Position numbers and translations under genes: made by a program
Notes under the pieces: model-generated
Told to the model about the DNA's origin: nothing
What the model saw: the letters and a program-made list of their open reading frames with translations, nothing else
Database searches by the model: none
Assembly (NCBI GenBank): GCA_030429325.1
Contig: JAUICT010000052.1
Location: forward strand, 1-9,436
From: Bacteroidia bacterium
GTDB taxonomy: Bacteria > Bacteroidota > Bacteroidia > Flavobacteriales > Flavobacteriaceae
Reading direction: 5' to 3'
Length of the DNA: 9,436 bases
Part shown: piece after piece, positions 1 to 6,245 of the stretch
How the letters are laid out: every line of letters starts with the position of its first letter
How positions within the stretch are numbered: position 1 is the stretch's first letter

Positions 1-1
1 C

Positions 2-574
2 ATGGGGGCCATATCGCCTGTTCCATTTGCAGATTCCGTGTTTATGGAGAAGATAGAGCGTCAAATTGTAAAACCAACCGTAGAGGGGCTTAAAAAGGAC
101 AATTTACCTTACGTTGGATTCATCTTTATCGGGTTGATCAAGGTGGGCAACGAGCCCAAGGTCATCGAGTATAATGTGAGGATGGGTGATCCAGAAACCG
201 AAGTCGTTATACCTCGTCTTAAAAGTGATTTGGTAGAAGTGTTGCAGGCCATGGCCAATGGAACGCTGGATCAAATAGATTTACAGATTGATGAAAGAAC
301 AGCAACAACCGTTATGACTGTTTCAGGAGGGTATCCAGAAGCTTATGAAAAGGGCAAGGAAATCACAGGAACTGAAGATGTTGTAGACTCCATTGTATTC
401 CATGCAGGAACAAAAATGTCCAATGGAAAAGTGGTTACCAATGGGGGGCGTGTAATCGCTATCACTTCCTTTGGGAAGAACTTTAGGGAAGCGTTACAAC
501 AATCCTATCAAAATATAGAAAAACTCCATTTTGATGGGATGTACTACAGAAAAGACCTAGGGTTTGATCTATAA
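2..574 (+). CDS. purD: Phosphoribosylamine--glycine ligase (GARS), C-terminal part
   Basis: This is the C-terminal 190 residues of the ATP-grasp enzyme that joins glycine to 5-phosphoribosylamine, the second step of de novo purine synthesis in the cytoplasm. The gene enters from the left edge, so its true start lies outside the window; full-length PurD is about 420-430 residues. The visible part carries the ATP-grasp metal/ATP signature EYNVRMGDPET (residues 56-66 of the visible part), followed by the C-terminal domain with GGYPEAYEKGKEI and GGRVIAITSFG. The stop TAA (572-574) overlaps the 3' end of the convergent small gene on the other strand by six bases, so there is no room for a terminator between them. 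The sequence looks intact and ordinary for a flavobacterial purD. Confidence 0.96.
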   Translation: MGAISPVPFADSVFMEKIERQIVKPTVEGLKKDNLPYVGFIFIGLIKVGNEPKVIEYNVRMGDPETEVVIPRLKSDLVEVLQAMANGTLDQIDLQIDERTATTVMTVSGGYPEAYEKGKEITGTEDVVDSIVFHAGTKMSNGKVVTNGGRVIAITSFGKNFREALQQSYQNIEKLHFDGMYYRKDLGFDL

Positions 575-790
575 GTAAGAGTGAGAGCTTATGCTCTTGT
601 CTTCCTCATTATTGTCGTTGAAGATTTTCAACTGCTTCATCCAATACACCATGGCGATAAAACCAATAATGGAGAAAATCCAGTTAATGGTGTTGGCACC
701 CCACCAGCTCTGCATAAACCGGAAAAAATCGTATGGGGCAAAAAGGTGGTTTACAAATAAGTCTTCTATACCGTAAAAAAACTTGCTCAT
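569..790 (-). CDS. Small membrane protein, DUF6341 family
   Basis: A 73-residue protein that I recognise as the short flavobacterial family DUF6341, which sits beside purD. Relatives have sometimes been mislabelled as uracil phosphoribosyltransferase, but nothing here resembles a PRPP-binding enzyme. The N-terminal half is amphipathic and aromatic-rich (FYGIEDLFVNHLFAPYDFFRFMQSWWG). One clear membrane helix follows (about residues 36-52, INWIFSIIGFIAMVYWM), then a charged tail of about 20 residues. The start is ATG at 790-788, with a good TTG-N19-TACTTTTG promoter just upstream that is shared back to back with the DUF6427 gene. The stop TAG (571-569) overlaps the purD stop region. Function is unknown; a role in the inner membrane is inferred from the helix only. 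Confidence 0.85.
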   Translation of the reverse strand: MSKFFYGIEDLFVNHLFAPYDFFRFMQSWWGANTINWIFSIIGFIAMVYWMKQLKIFNDNNEEDKSISSHSYL

Positions 791-839
791 CTTGGTTATA
801 TTTACTTTGCAAAAGTAGCAAAAGATAGGATGATTTCAA
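783..839. promoter_or_regulatory. Back-to-back promoters for DUF6341 (-) and DUF6427 (+)
   Basis: The two start codons are only 39 bases apart. On the minus strand a TTG (839-837) is followed 19 bases later by TACTTTTG (817-810), a full match to the Bacteroidota -7 consensus TAnnTTTG. On the plus strand TTG (783-785) is followed 17 bases later by TACTTTG (803-809), one base short of consensus. The two -7 elements overlap and form the perfect inverted repeat TACTTT-GCA-AAAGTA (803-817), so polymerase bound in one direction should exclude the other. Assignment is by consensus only. Confidence 0.6.
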
Positions 840-1762
840 GCTTTTTCGGTAAAACAAAACCCATAAACTATATTGTCCTGTCCATCTTTTTGTTCTTTTT
901 TTATTTTGCCGATAGGTTTTTAGGCTTGGGTGTAAGCGAAATAGGTAAGAGCATCTTCCTTAATTTACTGACTTTTGCCACGTTACTGCTAATGGTTTTT
1001 ACAATCAATCAGGTTGTCCGCTCCGAAAAAATCACGGATTTTAACTCCTACGCCATATTGTTTTTTGTGCTGCTTTTGATAGGGTTTGCGGAGACTTTTG
1101 CCGACAGGAGTATCATTTTCGCCAATTTTTTTCTGCTTTTGGCCATTTGGAGGCTTTTGGCCATAAAATCCATAAAAAATGTAAAGCATAAAATTTTTGA
1201 CGCATCCCTTTTAATCGGTATTGCAAGTTTGTTTTATGATTGGGCCTTGGCATTTTTACCATTGGTGTTTTTGGTCATCAACCTATATGACCGAAAGGCA
1301 TTTAAAAATTGGCTGGTTCCTTTTTTGGCTCTGGCAACGGTATTCATACTAGTGTTTACAGCACTTAGAATATCGGGGTCCATGGCTTTTTTGGAGGAAC
1401 ATTATCGGTTTTCAATTGAACCCTTGACCAAGGTCTCATTACAAAAGGGAATCAACCTAAAAGTGTTCCTGTACATCATATTGATTCTTTTGGTCATGTT
1501 CATTGTATTTCTTAGAATGAGAAAAGTAGGAGGGGGCAAACTATTGAGTCTAAGGATCGTTTTTTTGACCCTCGCACTTGGATTACTGATTGGGTTTTTT
1601 GCACCAGGAGAATTTTTTCCCTTATTGTTCACTTTTTTTCCAGCATCTATTTTCTTGGCCAATTATATGGAGATGATCAAGAAACCCAAGCTAAAGGAAA
1701 TGGCTTTTGTACTTTGTATAGCGGCTTCACTGATGCTTTTTGCTTTTCAGCTTAATTGGTAA
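830..1762 (+). CDS. Polytopic inner-membrane protein, DUF6427 family
   Basis: A 310-residue, very hydrophobic protein that I recognise as flavobacterial family DUF6427. About ten membrane helices can be read, roughly at residues 14-30, 43-60, 74-90, 94-111, 122-153 (probably two), 161-179, 212-230, 243-258, 262-281 and 289-308. Short basic loops separate them, for example KSIKNVKHK, and RMRKVGGGK after helix 7. The N-terminus SFFGKTKPINY is the family's usual opening. There is no transporter signature or catalytic motif I can name. The gene is transcribed divergently from the DUF6341 gene, and DUF4254 and GT9 genes linked to cell-envelope sugars follow. A role in envelope or glycolipid biology is therefore a guess from context, not from the sequence. 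Confidence 0.85.
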   Translation: MISSFFGKTKPINYIVLSIFLFFFYFADRFLGLGVSEIGKSIFLNLLTFATLLLMVFTINQVVRSEKITDFNSYAILFFVLLLIGFAETFADRSIIFANFFLLLAIWRLLAIKSIKNVKHKIFDASLLIGIASLFYDWALAFLPLVFLVINLYDRKAFKNWLVPFLALATVFILVFTALRISGSMAFLEEHYRFSIEPLTKVSLQKGINLKVFLYIILILLVMFIVFLRMRKVGGGKLLSLRIVFLTLALGLLIGFFAPGEFFPLLFTFFPASIFLANYMEMIKKPKLKEMAFVLCIAASLMLFAFQLNW

Positions 1763-1770
1763 TAAAGCAA

Positions 1771-1778
1771 TATCTTTG
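1771..1778 (+). promoter_or_regulatory. -7 promoter element for DUF4254-GT9 pair
   Basis: TATCTTTG is an exact match to the Bacteroidota -7 consensus TAnnTTTG, 19 bases upstream of the ATG at 1798. It lies just after the DUF6427 stop. No well-spaced TTG (-33) is visible, so the element is supported by the -7 box and position only. It argues that translation starts at 1798 and not at the in-frame TTG at 1756, which is upstream of this box. Confidence 0.5.
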
Positions 1779-1797
1779 CGCAAAACCCAGATGGACC

Positions 1798-2403
1798 ATG
1801 TTCAGTGATTTTGCCTTTACCATTTTTCAGGAAAGTATAGATACGTACCACATCAAGGATGATGTTTATCAAGAGTTCATCAATCCTTACCCAAAGGATA
1901 AAGTGGAGCATTTGCTCTATCGGAAAAACTGGATAGACACGGTTCAATGGCATTATGAAGATATTATCAGAGATCCAGATATTGACCCGGTGGCCGCTCT
2001 GGACCTTAAGCGTAAGATAGATGCGAGCAATCAGGACCGAACTGATTTGGTGGAGTACATTGACAGTTATTTTTTAAACAAATACCAATCGGTACAAGTT
2101 AAGGAAAATGCCACGATCAATACGGAAAGTCCTGCATGGGCCCTAGACCGGCTTTCTATTTTGGCTCTCAAGATTTATCATATGCAAGAGGAGGCCAACC
2201 GAACTGACGCTTCCGAAGAGCATACCAAAAAATGTAGTGAAAAACTCGCCGTACTCTTGGAGCAAAGAAAAGACCTTTCTACCGCCATAGATCAATTATT
2301 GAATGACATTGAGGCAGGAAACAAGTACATGAAAGTCTACAAACAGATGAAAATGTACAACGATGAAGAACTCAATCCGGTGCTCCGTGGACAAAAAGGG
2401 TAA
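1798..2403 (+). CDS. DUF4254 domain protein
   Basis: A 201-residue soluble protein of the DUF4254 family, recognised by the conserved blocks MFSDFAFTIFQESID, EHLLYRKNWIDTVQWHYEDIIRDPDIDP and LKRKIDASNQDRTDLVEYID. It is predicted all-helical, with a charged, Glu/Lys/Gln-rich C-terminal third (about residues 125-195) that could form a coiled coil. The reading frame is open back to a TTG at 1756, but the family N-terminus and the TATCTTTG box just upstream place the start at ATG 1798. The next gene begins inside its 3' end, so the two are almost certainly co-transcribed and translationally coupled. The partner is a GT9 enzyme, which suggests a role in surface-glycan or LPS-core synthesis. No catalytic function can be read from the sequence. 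Confidence 0.9.
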   Translation: MFSDFAFTIFQESIDTYHIKDDVYQEFINPYPKDKVEHLLYRKNWIDTVQWHYEDIIRDPDIDPVAALDLKRKIDASNQDRTDLVEYIDSYFLNKYQSVQVKENATINTESPAWALDRLSILALKIYHMQEEANRTDASEEHTKKCSEKLAVLLEQRKDLSTAIDQLLNDIEAGNKYMKVYKQMKMYNDEELNPVLRGQKG

Positions 2404-3436
2404 ACCGGCCCACATACTCGTCATCCGCTTATCTGCCATGGGCGATGTAGCAATGACGGTGCCCATACTCAGTGCTGTAATTAGAAAATATCCCGAGGTA
2501 GAGCTTACCATACTTACCAAAAAATCGTTTATACCAATTTTTTCAGGACTGGAGCGTGTGCAAGTGTATGAAGCTGATGTTAAAAAACGACATAAAGGCC
2601 TTATAGGCCTGTGGCGACTCTACCAAGAACTGAAACCTTTTAAGTTTGATGCAGTGGCCGATTTGCACAACGTACTCCGAAGCAGGGTACTGAAAAAGTA
2701 TTTCGCCCTGGAAAAGATTCCCTTTGCACAGATCAACAAGGGGCGGGCAGATAAGAAAGCACTCACTCGCGTTAAAAACAAAGCTTTTGAACCCCTAAAA
2801 ACAACACATCAACGTTATCGGGATGTTTTTGAACAGCTGGGTTATCCTGTTGAAATGCCAACGGTTAAACCTTTGAAACGTTTGCCGCTTTCCAAAAAGG
2901 TTCTGGAGGTAGTGGAACAAGACACCAAGAAATGGGTAGGGATAGCCCCATTTGCCGCCCACGAAGGAAAAATGTATCCGCTACATTTAACCAAGAAAGT
3001 GGTTGACTTACTCAACAAAACCAATGAGTATAAAATTCTGCTTTTTGGTGGGGGAGTCTCAGAAGTGGAAAAGATACAGCACTTGGCCAAACCATACTCC
3101 AATGTATATAGCATGGCCGGAAAGTTAAACCTGTCGGAAGAATTGGAACTTATTTCCAATCTAGATGTCATGTTGTCCATGGACAGCGGGAATGCCCACT
3201 TAGCAGCCAATTATGGCATCCCTGTTGTTACACTTTGGGGGGTTACCCATCCCTTTGCCGGATTTTACCCCTTCAACCAACCCATGGAAAATGCACTTTT
3301 GGCTGACCGGGAAAAATATCCCCTGATACCTACTTCGGTTTATGGGAACAAAGTGCCAAAAGGCTACGAAACGGTTATGGAAAGCATAAAGCCCCAGCAA
3401 GTGGTGGATGTACTTTTGAGTATTCTAAAGCCTTAA
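2363..3436 (+). CDS. Glycosyltransferase family 9 (ADP-heptose:LPS heptosyltransferase-like)
   Basis: A GT-B fold glycosyltransferase of family GT9, the family of the LPS core heptosyltransferases WaaC/WaaF. The N-terminal Rossmann half opens with ILVIRLSAMGDVAMTVP (residues 18-34), the usual GT9 acceptor-domain start. The C-terminal half carries the nucleotide-sugar signature DSGNAHLAANYGIPVVTLWG (from residue 274), followed by the THPFAGFYP stretch. It is predicted cytoplasmic or inner-membrane peripheral, acting on lipid-A core or a similar surface glycan. The length of 357 residues is normal. The ATG at 2363 overlaps DUF4254 by 41 bases; an in-frame GTG at 2387 would give an N-terminus closer to the family (DKKGKPAHILVIRL) and is a real alternative. 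The stop overlaps the convergent tetR stop. The exact donor and acceptor cannot be told from sequence. Confidence 0.9.
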   Translation: MKNSIRCSVDKKGKPAHILVIRLSAMGDVAMTVPILSAVIRKYPEVELTILTKKSFIPIFSGLERVQVYEADVKKRHKGLIGLWRLYQELKPFKFDAVADLHNVLRSRVLKKYFALEKIPFAQINKGRADKKALTRVKNKAFEPLKTTHQRYRDVFEQLGYPVEMPTVKPLKRLPLSKKVLEVVEQDTKKWVGIAPFAAHEGKMYPLHLTKKVVDLLNKTNEYKILLFGGGVSEVEKIQHLAKPYSNVYSMAGKLNLSEELELISNLDVMLSMDSGNAHLAANYGIPVVTLWGVTHPFAGFYPFNQPMENALLADREKYPLIPTSVYGNKVPKGYETVMESIKPQQVVDVLLSILKP

Positions 3437-4050
3437 GCGGCAACCCGTTGTGCTGCTATGGCATTAAAATACTGCTTCAACTGCTGTATGTATTGATATT
3501 TTAGCTGTCCGTTGGTTGAATCCATCATCAAGGAACGCATGCCCAAGAAGGAGGCAATGATATAAGTAGCCGCACCTTCACAATCTACATGGCGGGCAAT
3601 ATGGCCATCTACTTTTCCTCTTTTCAGGACAGATACCAAGTTTACTTCCCACACACTCAGGATGCTTTTTAAGTGATTGCTTATTTCTTCGTTGCGCTTA
3701 TTGAACTCCGTCAAAAAATCATTCAGCATAAAACCATAGGCCATTTCATTTTTTTTTCCGGGCTCCAAGGCATTTTCCAAACTTTCCAGAATGGCGGGCA
3801 AAGGATTTTCGCAGGTGTTCAAGGGCTCTACCAACAAGGCATATACTTTTTGGACAATAAGGTTCTGCACAATATTGATGAAATAGTCTTCCTTGGATTT
3901 AAAATGATGATAAAAGGCACCTTTGGAAAGGGATAGTTCATTGAGGATATCATCCAAACTAGTGTTGTAATAGCCTTTTTCATTAAAGATTTCAAGGCCT
4001 TTGCCACACAGGCGGTGCATGGTCTCTCTACGTTTGAGGGTCATTTGCAT
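3433..4050 (-). CDS. TetR/AcrR-family transcriptional repressor
   Basis: A 205-residue one-component regulator. Residues 5-55 form the TetR DNA-binding domain: LFNEKG-type helix 1 (GLEIFNEKGYYNTS), then the helix-turn-helix LDDILNELSLSKGAFYHHFKSKEDYF (about residues 32-57). The remaining 150 residues are a helical ligand and dimerisation domain without a family signature I can name. The frame is open back to 4155, but the codons above 4050 lie in the predicted promoter and operator, so I place the start at ATG 4050; a second ATG at 4044 is equally possible. An operator-like palindrome (4062-4079) overlaps the predicted start point, and similar sites occur before the patatin gene. Autorepression plus control of the patatin gene is therefore inferred. 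The stop TAA shares the TTAA at 3433-3436 with the GT9 stop. The ligand is unknown. Confidence 0.92.
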   Translation of the reverse strand: MQMTLKRRETMHRLCGKGLEIFNEKGYYNTSLDDILNELSLSKGAFYHHFKSKEDYFINIVQNLIVQKVYALLVEPLNTCENPLPAILESLENALEPGKKNEMAYGFMLNDFLTEFNKRNEEISNHLKSILSVWEVNLVSVLKRGKVDGHIARHVDCEGAATYIIASFLGMRSLMMDSTNGQLKYQYIQQLKQYFNAIAAQRVAA

Positions 4051-4061
4051 AAGATTTGGGT

Positions 4062-4079
4062 TTAGACTGTTTGGTCGGT
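4062..4079. promoter_or_regulatory. Operator-like palindrome A (tetR)
   Basis: TTAGAC-TGTTTG-GTCGGT. The right half GTCGGT is invariant across the four copies in the window, and the left half keeps GAC. It lies 11 bases upstream of the tetR ATG and just downstream of the predicted -7 box, covering the expected transcription start. That is the classic position for autorepression by a TetR protein. Binding is inferred. Confidence 0.6.
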
Positions 4080-4081
4080 TA

Positions 4082-4112
4082 CAAAGATTCCTTGGAATGC
4101 ACCCCTGCCAAA
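4082..4112 (-). promoter_or_regulatory. tetR promoter
   Basis: Read on the minus strand, TTTG (4112-4109) is followed after exactly 19 bases by AATCTTTG (4089-4082), one mismatch from the Bacteroidota -7 consensus TAnnTTTG. The predicted transcript would start near 4075-4078, inside palindrome A. Confidence 0.55.
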
Positions 4113-4189
4113 GAAATAAAGATGTAGCTGTATGAAAAATCGGTGAAGTGTTCAAAAATCGATGAAAAACCGGATGCTAAAAAAAGAAA

Positions 4190-4207
4190 CCAGACTAGTG
4201 GGTCGGT
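4190..4207. promoter_or_regulatory. Operator-like palindrome B
   Basis: CCAGAC-TAGTGG-GTCGGT. Its last 15 bases (4193-4207) are identical to the reverse complement of 7067-7081 in palindrome C. It lies 140 bases upstream of the tetR ATG, too far to block the tetR promoter directly, and about 190 bases upstream of the 4394 gene. It may be a second tetR site allowing looping, or serve the 4394 gene. Confidence 0.55.
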
Positions 4208-4393
4208 TTAGAGGATAGTTTTTGGGGATGAAAAAGAAGACTTGGTATGAGAAGACATGAGTCATTTGTCAATCAATGGAATGTATCGGTCAATTACTAA
4301 GGGGTATTGATCAAGTTCCACATAATGGGTTTATAAATATTCACCATTTTGTAGTTTTTGAAACCAAGGGACAAGAAACGGACTTCAAATGAA

Positions 4394-4855
4394 ATGATAA
4401 AACGATACAGACCAACAATGATAACACTAGTGGTGGCCATACTTTTTATTGGGGGATATATGTATTACTTTTTTGGCAACCCTTACCCGAGACTAGCCTT
4501 AATCGGGACAGACCATATAAAAAACAGTGAGAATCTATCCATATTGAACCAACAGCATGGGGGGACATTTTATCTCATCAAAAAATATAAGTATTCCAAA
4601 CATATTTGGGCCATAGGCTTTGGTGGCGGAGTGGACCGGACAGATGATTTTTACGGACTGGGAATCTCCGACGGAAATAAAAAACCCATTTTGCCCCCTA
4701 AGTTTCAGTCTGTCCATGCATACAGGGACCTCCAGAACCATGAAGTCTACATCAAGTGCTTACCGTACCCTCCCTATACCACCTATGATGGTTATGAATA
4801 TTATAAGATAGAGAACAATACGGCGGTTCCCATAATAACTAAACCGTATTACTGA
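4394..4855 (+). CDS. Uncharacterised protein with one N-terminal membrane helix
   Basis: A 153-residue protein I do not recognise. A basic N-terminus (MIKRYRPT) precedes one hydrophobic helix (about residues 9-27, MITLVVAILFIGGYMYYFF). This is followed by a Tyr-, Gly- and Pro-rich domain of about 125 residues. No lipobox is visible, so it is probably a membrane-anchored protein with its domain outside the cytoplasm (positive-inside rule). Notable stretches are IWAIGFGGGVDRTDDFYGLGISDG and PYPPYTTYDGYEYYKIE near the end. The frame is open back to a TTG at 4358, but ATG 4394 gives a normal membrane-anchor start. It is convergent with arsS (35 bases apart). Its position between palindrome B and the arsenosugar block suggests nothing firm about function. 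Confidence 0.6.
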   Translation: MIKRYRPTMITLVVAILFIGGYMYYFFGNPYPRLALIGTDHIKNSENLSILNQQHGGTFYLIKKYKYSKHIWAIGFGGGVDRTDDFYGLGISDGNKKPILPPKFQSVHAYRDLQNHEVYIKCLPYPPYTTYDGYEYYKIENNTAVPIITKPYY

Positions 4856-4890
4856 AAAATGTAAAACTTAAAAGAAGCAAAGCACGAAAA

Positions 4891-5769
4891 TCAAGCCACC
4901 GTCCCTTGGCAACTGCTTCCCGCCCCGGCCGTACAGCCATAGCAATGTTGCGAGATCACAATGTTGCGGTCGTTCAAAACTTCCTCGTTATAATCTTTGA
5001 TGTGTTTTACCTTGCTGGCCACCTTTAGGCCCAGCATCTGGTTAAAGTCGCAATCGTAGAGCCAACCGTCCCAACTCACCGAAATGGTGTTGGTGCACAT
5101 TACATTTTCCACAGCGGCGGGGTTATAGGCCTCCACCAAAGAATACATGTAATCCTCATAATTGTCAGAAGCGATGAGGTAATCCAAAAACCGGGAAATG
5201 GGCAAATTGGTAATCGCAAAAAGGTTGTGGAACTCAATGTTGAAATCCTCCTTCAACGCCTTTTTAAAATCGCGTTCCATGGCCGCTTGGTCGCTGGGCA
5301 AAAATGCTCCTGAAGGGTTGTAGACCAAATCCAAACGCAAATCACTGTCCGGCATGCCATAGCCCACGGCATTGAGTTGTTGCAGCGCCTCAATGGATTT
5401 GTCAAAAACCCCATCCCCACGTTGCTTGTCCGTTTTGCCCCGGGTATAGTGCGGCATGGAAGACACCACATGCACATTGTGTTTTTTGAAAAACTCCGGG
5501 AGGTCATGATACTTTTTATTGGCCCGAATGATGGTCAGATTGGAGCGTACAATAAAATCCTGAATGCCCGCTTTGGAGGCCTCTTCTACAAACCACCTGA
5601 AATTAGGGTTCATTTCTGGAGCACCACCGGTAAGGTCCAAAGTATGGGCACCGGTATTGCGGATGACCTCCAAACACTGTTCCATCGTCTCCCGGGTCAT
5701 AATCTCCTTGCGGTCCGGTCCTGCATCCACATGGCAGTGCTCACAGACTTGGTTGCACATATACCCCAC
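4891..5769 (-). CDS. arsS: Arsenosugar-biosynthesis radical SAM protein ArsS, 5' end disrupted
   Basis: A 292-codon core of ArsS, the radical SAM enzyme that builds the 5'-deoxyadenosyl arsenical precursor of arsenosugars from dimethylated arsenic and SAM. The [4Fe-4S] motif C-x3-C-x2-C is intact (C5, C9, C12 in YMCNQVCEHCHVDAGPDR), as is the SAM-binding LTGGAPEMNP. The C-terminal Cys-rich domain is also present, with CTNTISVSWDGWLYDCDFNQM and CYGCTAGAGSSC (C276, C279, C287). The N-terminus is abnormal. The frame begins only at GTG 5769, because a TAA lies five codons upstream, cutting off the first strand of the barrel (family xxLQINVGYMCNQ) and the usual N-terminal extension. An ATG in another frame at 5810 is the likely original start. 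Identity is secure; function is doubtful and this may be a recent pseudogene or a sequencing error. Confidence 0.85.
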   Translation of the reverse strand: MGYMCNQVCEHCHVDAGPDRKEIMTRETMEQCLEVIRNTGAHTLDLTGGAPEMNPNFRWFVEEASKAGIQDFIVRSNLTIIRANKKYHDLPEFFKKHNVHVVSSMPHYTRGKTDKQRGDGVFDKSIEALQQLNAVGYGMPDSDLRLDLVYNPSGAFLPSDQAAMERDFKKALKEDFNIEFHNLFAITNLPISRFLDYLIASDNYEDYMYSLVEAYNPAAVENVMCTNTISVSWDGWLYDCDFNQMLGLKVASKVKHIKDYNEEVLNDRNIVISQHCYGCTAGAGSSCQGTVA

Positions 5770-5810
5770 ATTGATCTGTTTTTAAGCTGTGGCATAATGC
5801 TTTCCGCCAT
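5770..5810 (-). other. arsS: Displaced start and N-terminal stub of arsS
   Basis: An ATG at 5810-5808, ten bases after the stop of the upstream AhpD-like gene, reads MAESIMPQLKNRS and then runs out of frame with the ArsS core. The position and the LKNRS string, which resembles the N-terminus of flavobacterial ArsS as I remember it, suggest that this is the original gene start. The junction with the core is at CAGATCAATG (5778-5769). This reads both as the end of the stub (AAC AGA TCA) and as the conserved Q-I-N before VGYMCNQ (CAG ATC AAT), as expected if a short repeat mediated a deletion. Confidence 0.55.
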
Positions 5811-5820
5811 GGTTATAGGT

Positions 5821-6156
5821 TTACATGGATAATTTGTTGTACTTGTTCATCATCTGGACCCCGTGGACCAGGGTGGCACCACTTTCTATGGCAGCCCCAG
5901 CATGCACGGCCTCCATCATCTCTTCCTTGGTGATGCCCCGTTGCAGACCATCTTTGGTATAGGCGTCAATACAATAGGGGCATTTGACCACATGGGCCAC
6001 AGCCAGAGCAATTAAGGATTTTTCGCGAGCGGAGAGAGCGCCCTCCTCAAAAACTTTCCCGTAGTAGTCAAAGAATTTGTTTCCAAGTTCTTCACTCCAT
6101 TCCGTAATGTTGCCAAATTTGCGTAGGTCTGCTGGGTCGTAATATGAATTTGCCAT
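5821..6156 (-). CDS. Arsenosugar-associated AhpD/carboxymuconolactone decarboxylase-like protein
   Basis: A 111-residue all-helical protein of the CMD/AhpD superfamily, of the small type that accompanies arsS in arsenosugar gene clusters. The redox pair C59-P-Y-C62 sits in AHVVKCPYCIDAYTKDG, preceded by the family helix SAREKSLIALAVAHV. The position of the His that in AhpD acts with the thiols (C62+4) is Tyr66 here. The C-terminal helix EEMMEAVHAGAAIESGATLVHG is typical of the fold. A thiol peroxidase or disulfide reductase activity protecting or reducing arsenic intermediates is suggested by family and neighbours, not shown. The start is ATG 6156, and the gene ends ten bases before the putative original arsS ATG, so the two were surely one transcript. 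The sequence looks intact. Confidence 0.88.
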   Translation of the reverse strand: MANSYYDPADLRKFGNITEWSEELGNKFFDYYGKVFEEGALSAREKSLIALAVAHVVKCPYCIDAYTKDGLQRGITKEEMMEAVHAGAAIESGATLVHGVQMMNKYNKLSM

Positions 6157-6190
6157 GTTTTTTGCTTTTCAGTGGTTTAAAAATGTGAAT

Positions 6191-6209
6191 ATCCCAGATT
6201 GATTGGGAT
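6191..6209. repeat. Short inverted repeat between DUF2064 and AhpD-like genes
   Basis: ATCCCA-GATTGAT-TGGGAT, a perfect 6-base stem with a 7-base loop in the 89-base gap between the two genes. It lacks a following T-run on the minus strand, so it is not a convincing terminator. It may be an RNA hairpin in the operon leader or processing region, or chance. Confidence 0.3.
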
Positions 6210-6245
6210 TAATGCATCAAAAAAATGAATGGGTTTTCCAAGTAC

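Larger units (their letters stand above)
4051..4393. other. Long intergenic region between tetR and the 4394 gene
   Basis: A 343-base A/T-rich stretch between two divergently read genes. It holds the tetR promoter, palindrome A next to tetR and palindrome B in the middle. The part from about 4210 to 4393 contains TAGTTTTTG twice (4216-4224 and 4352-4360), a loose match to a -7 box in the plus direction. The second copy could serve the gene at 4394. I see no RNA gene and no credible coding region, only a ten-codon ATG frame at 4228-4260. Confidence 0.5.

Noticed and set aside
3433..4155. Longer TetR reading of 240 residues starting at 4155
   Set aside because: The extra 35 residues do not resemble a TetR N-terminus and are encoded by the predicted promoter and operator.
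4228..4260. Ten-codon ATG frame (MKKKTWYEKT) between palindrome B and the 4394 gene
   Set aside because: Too short, with no further support. It could be a leader peptide, but nothing such as an attenuator hairpin follows it.
5377..5832. 151-codon plus-strand open frame opposite arsS
   Set aside because: It is antisense to the conserved ArsS core and has no recognisable protein features. It is a shadow of the real gene.
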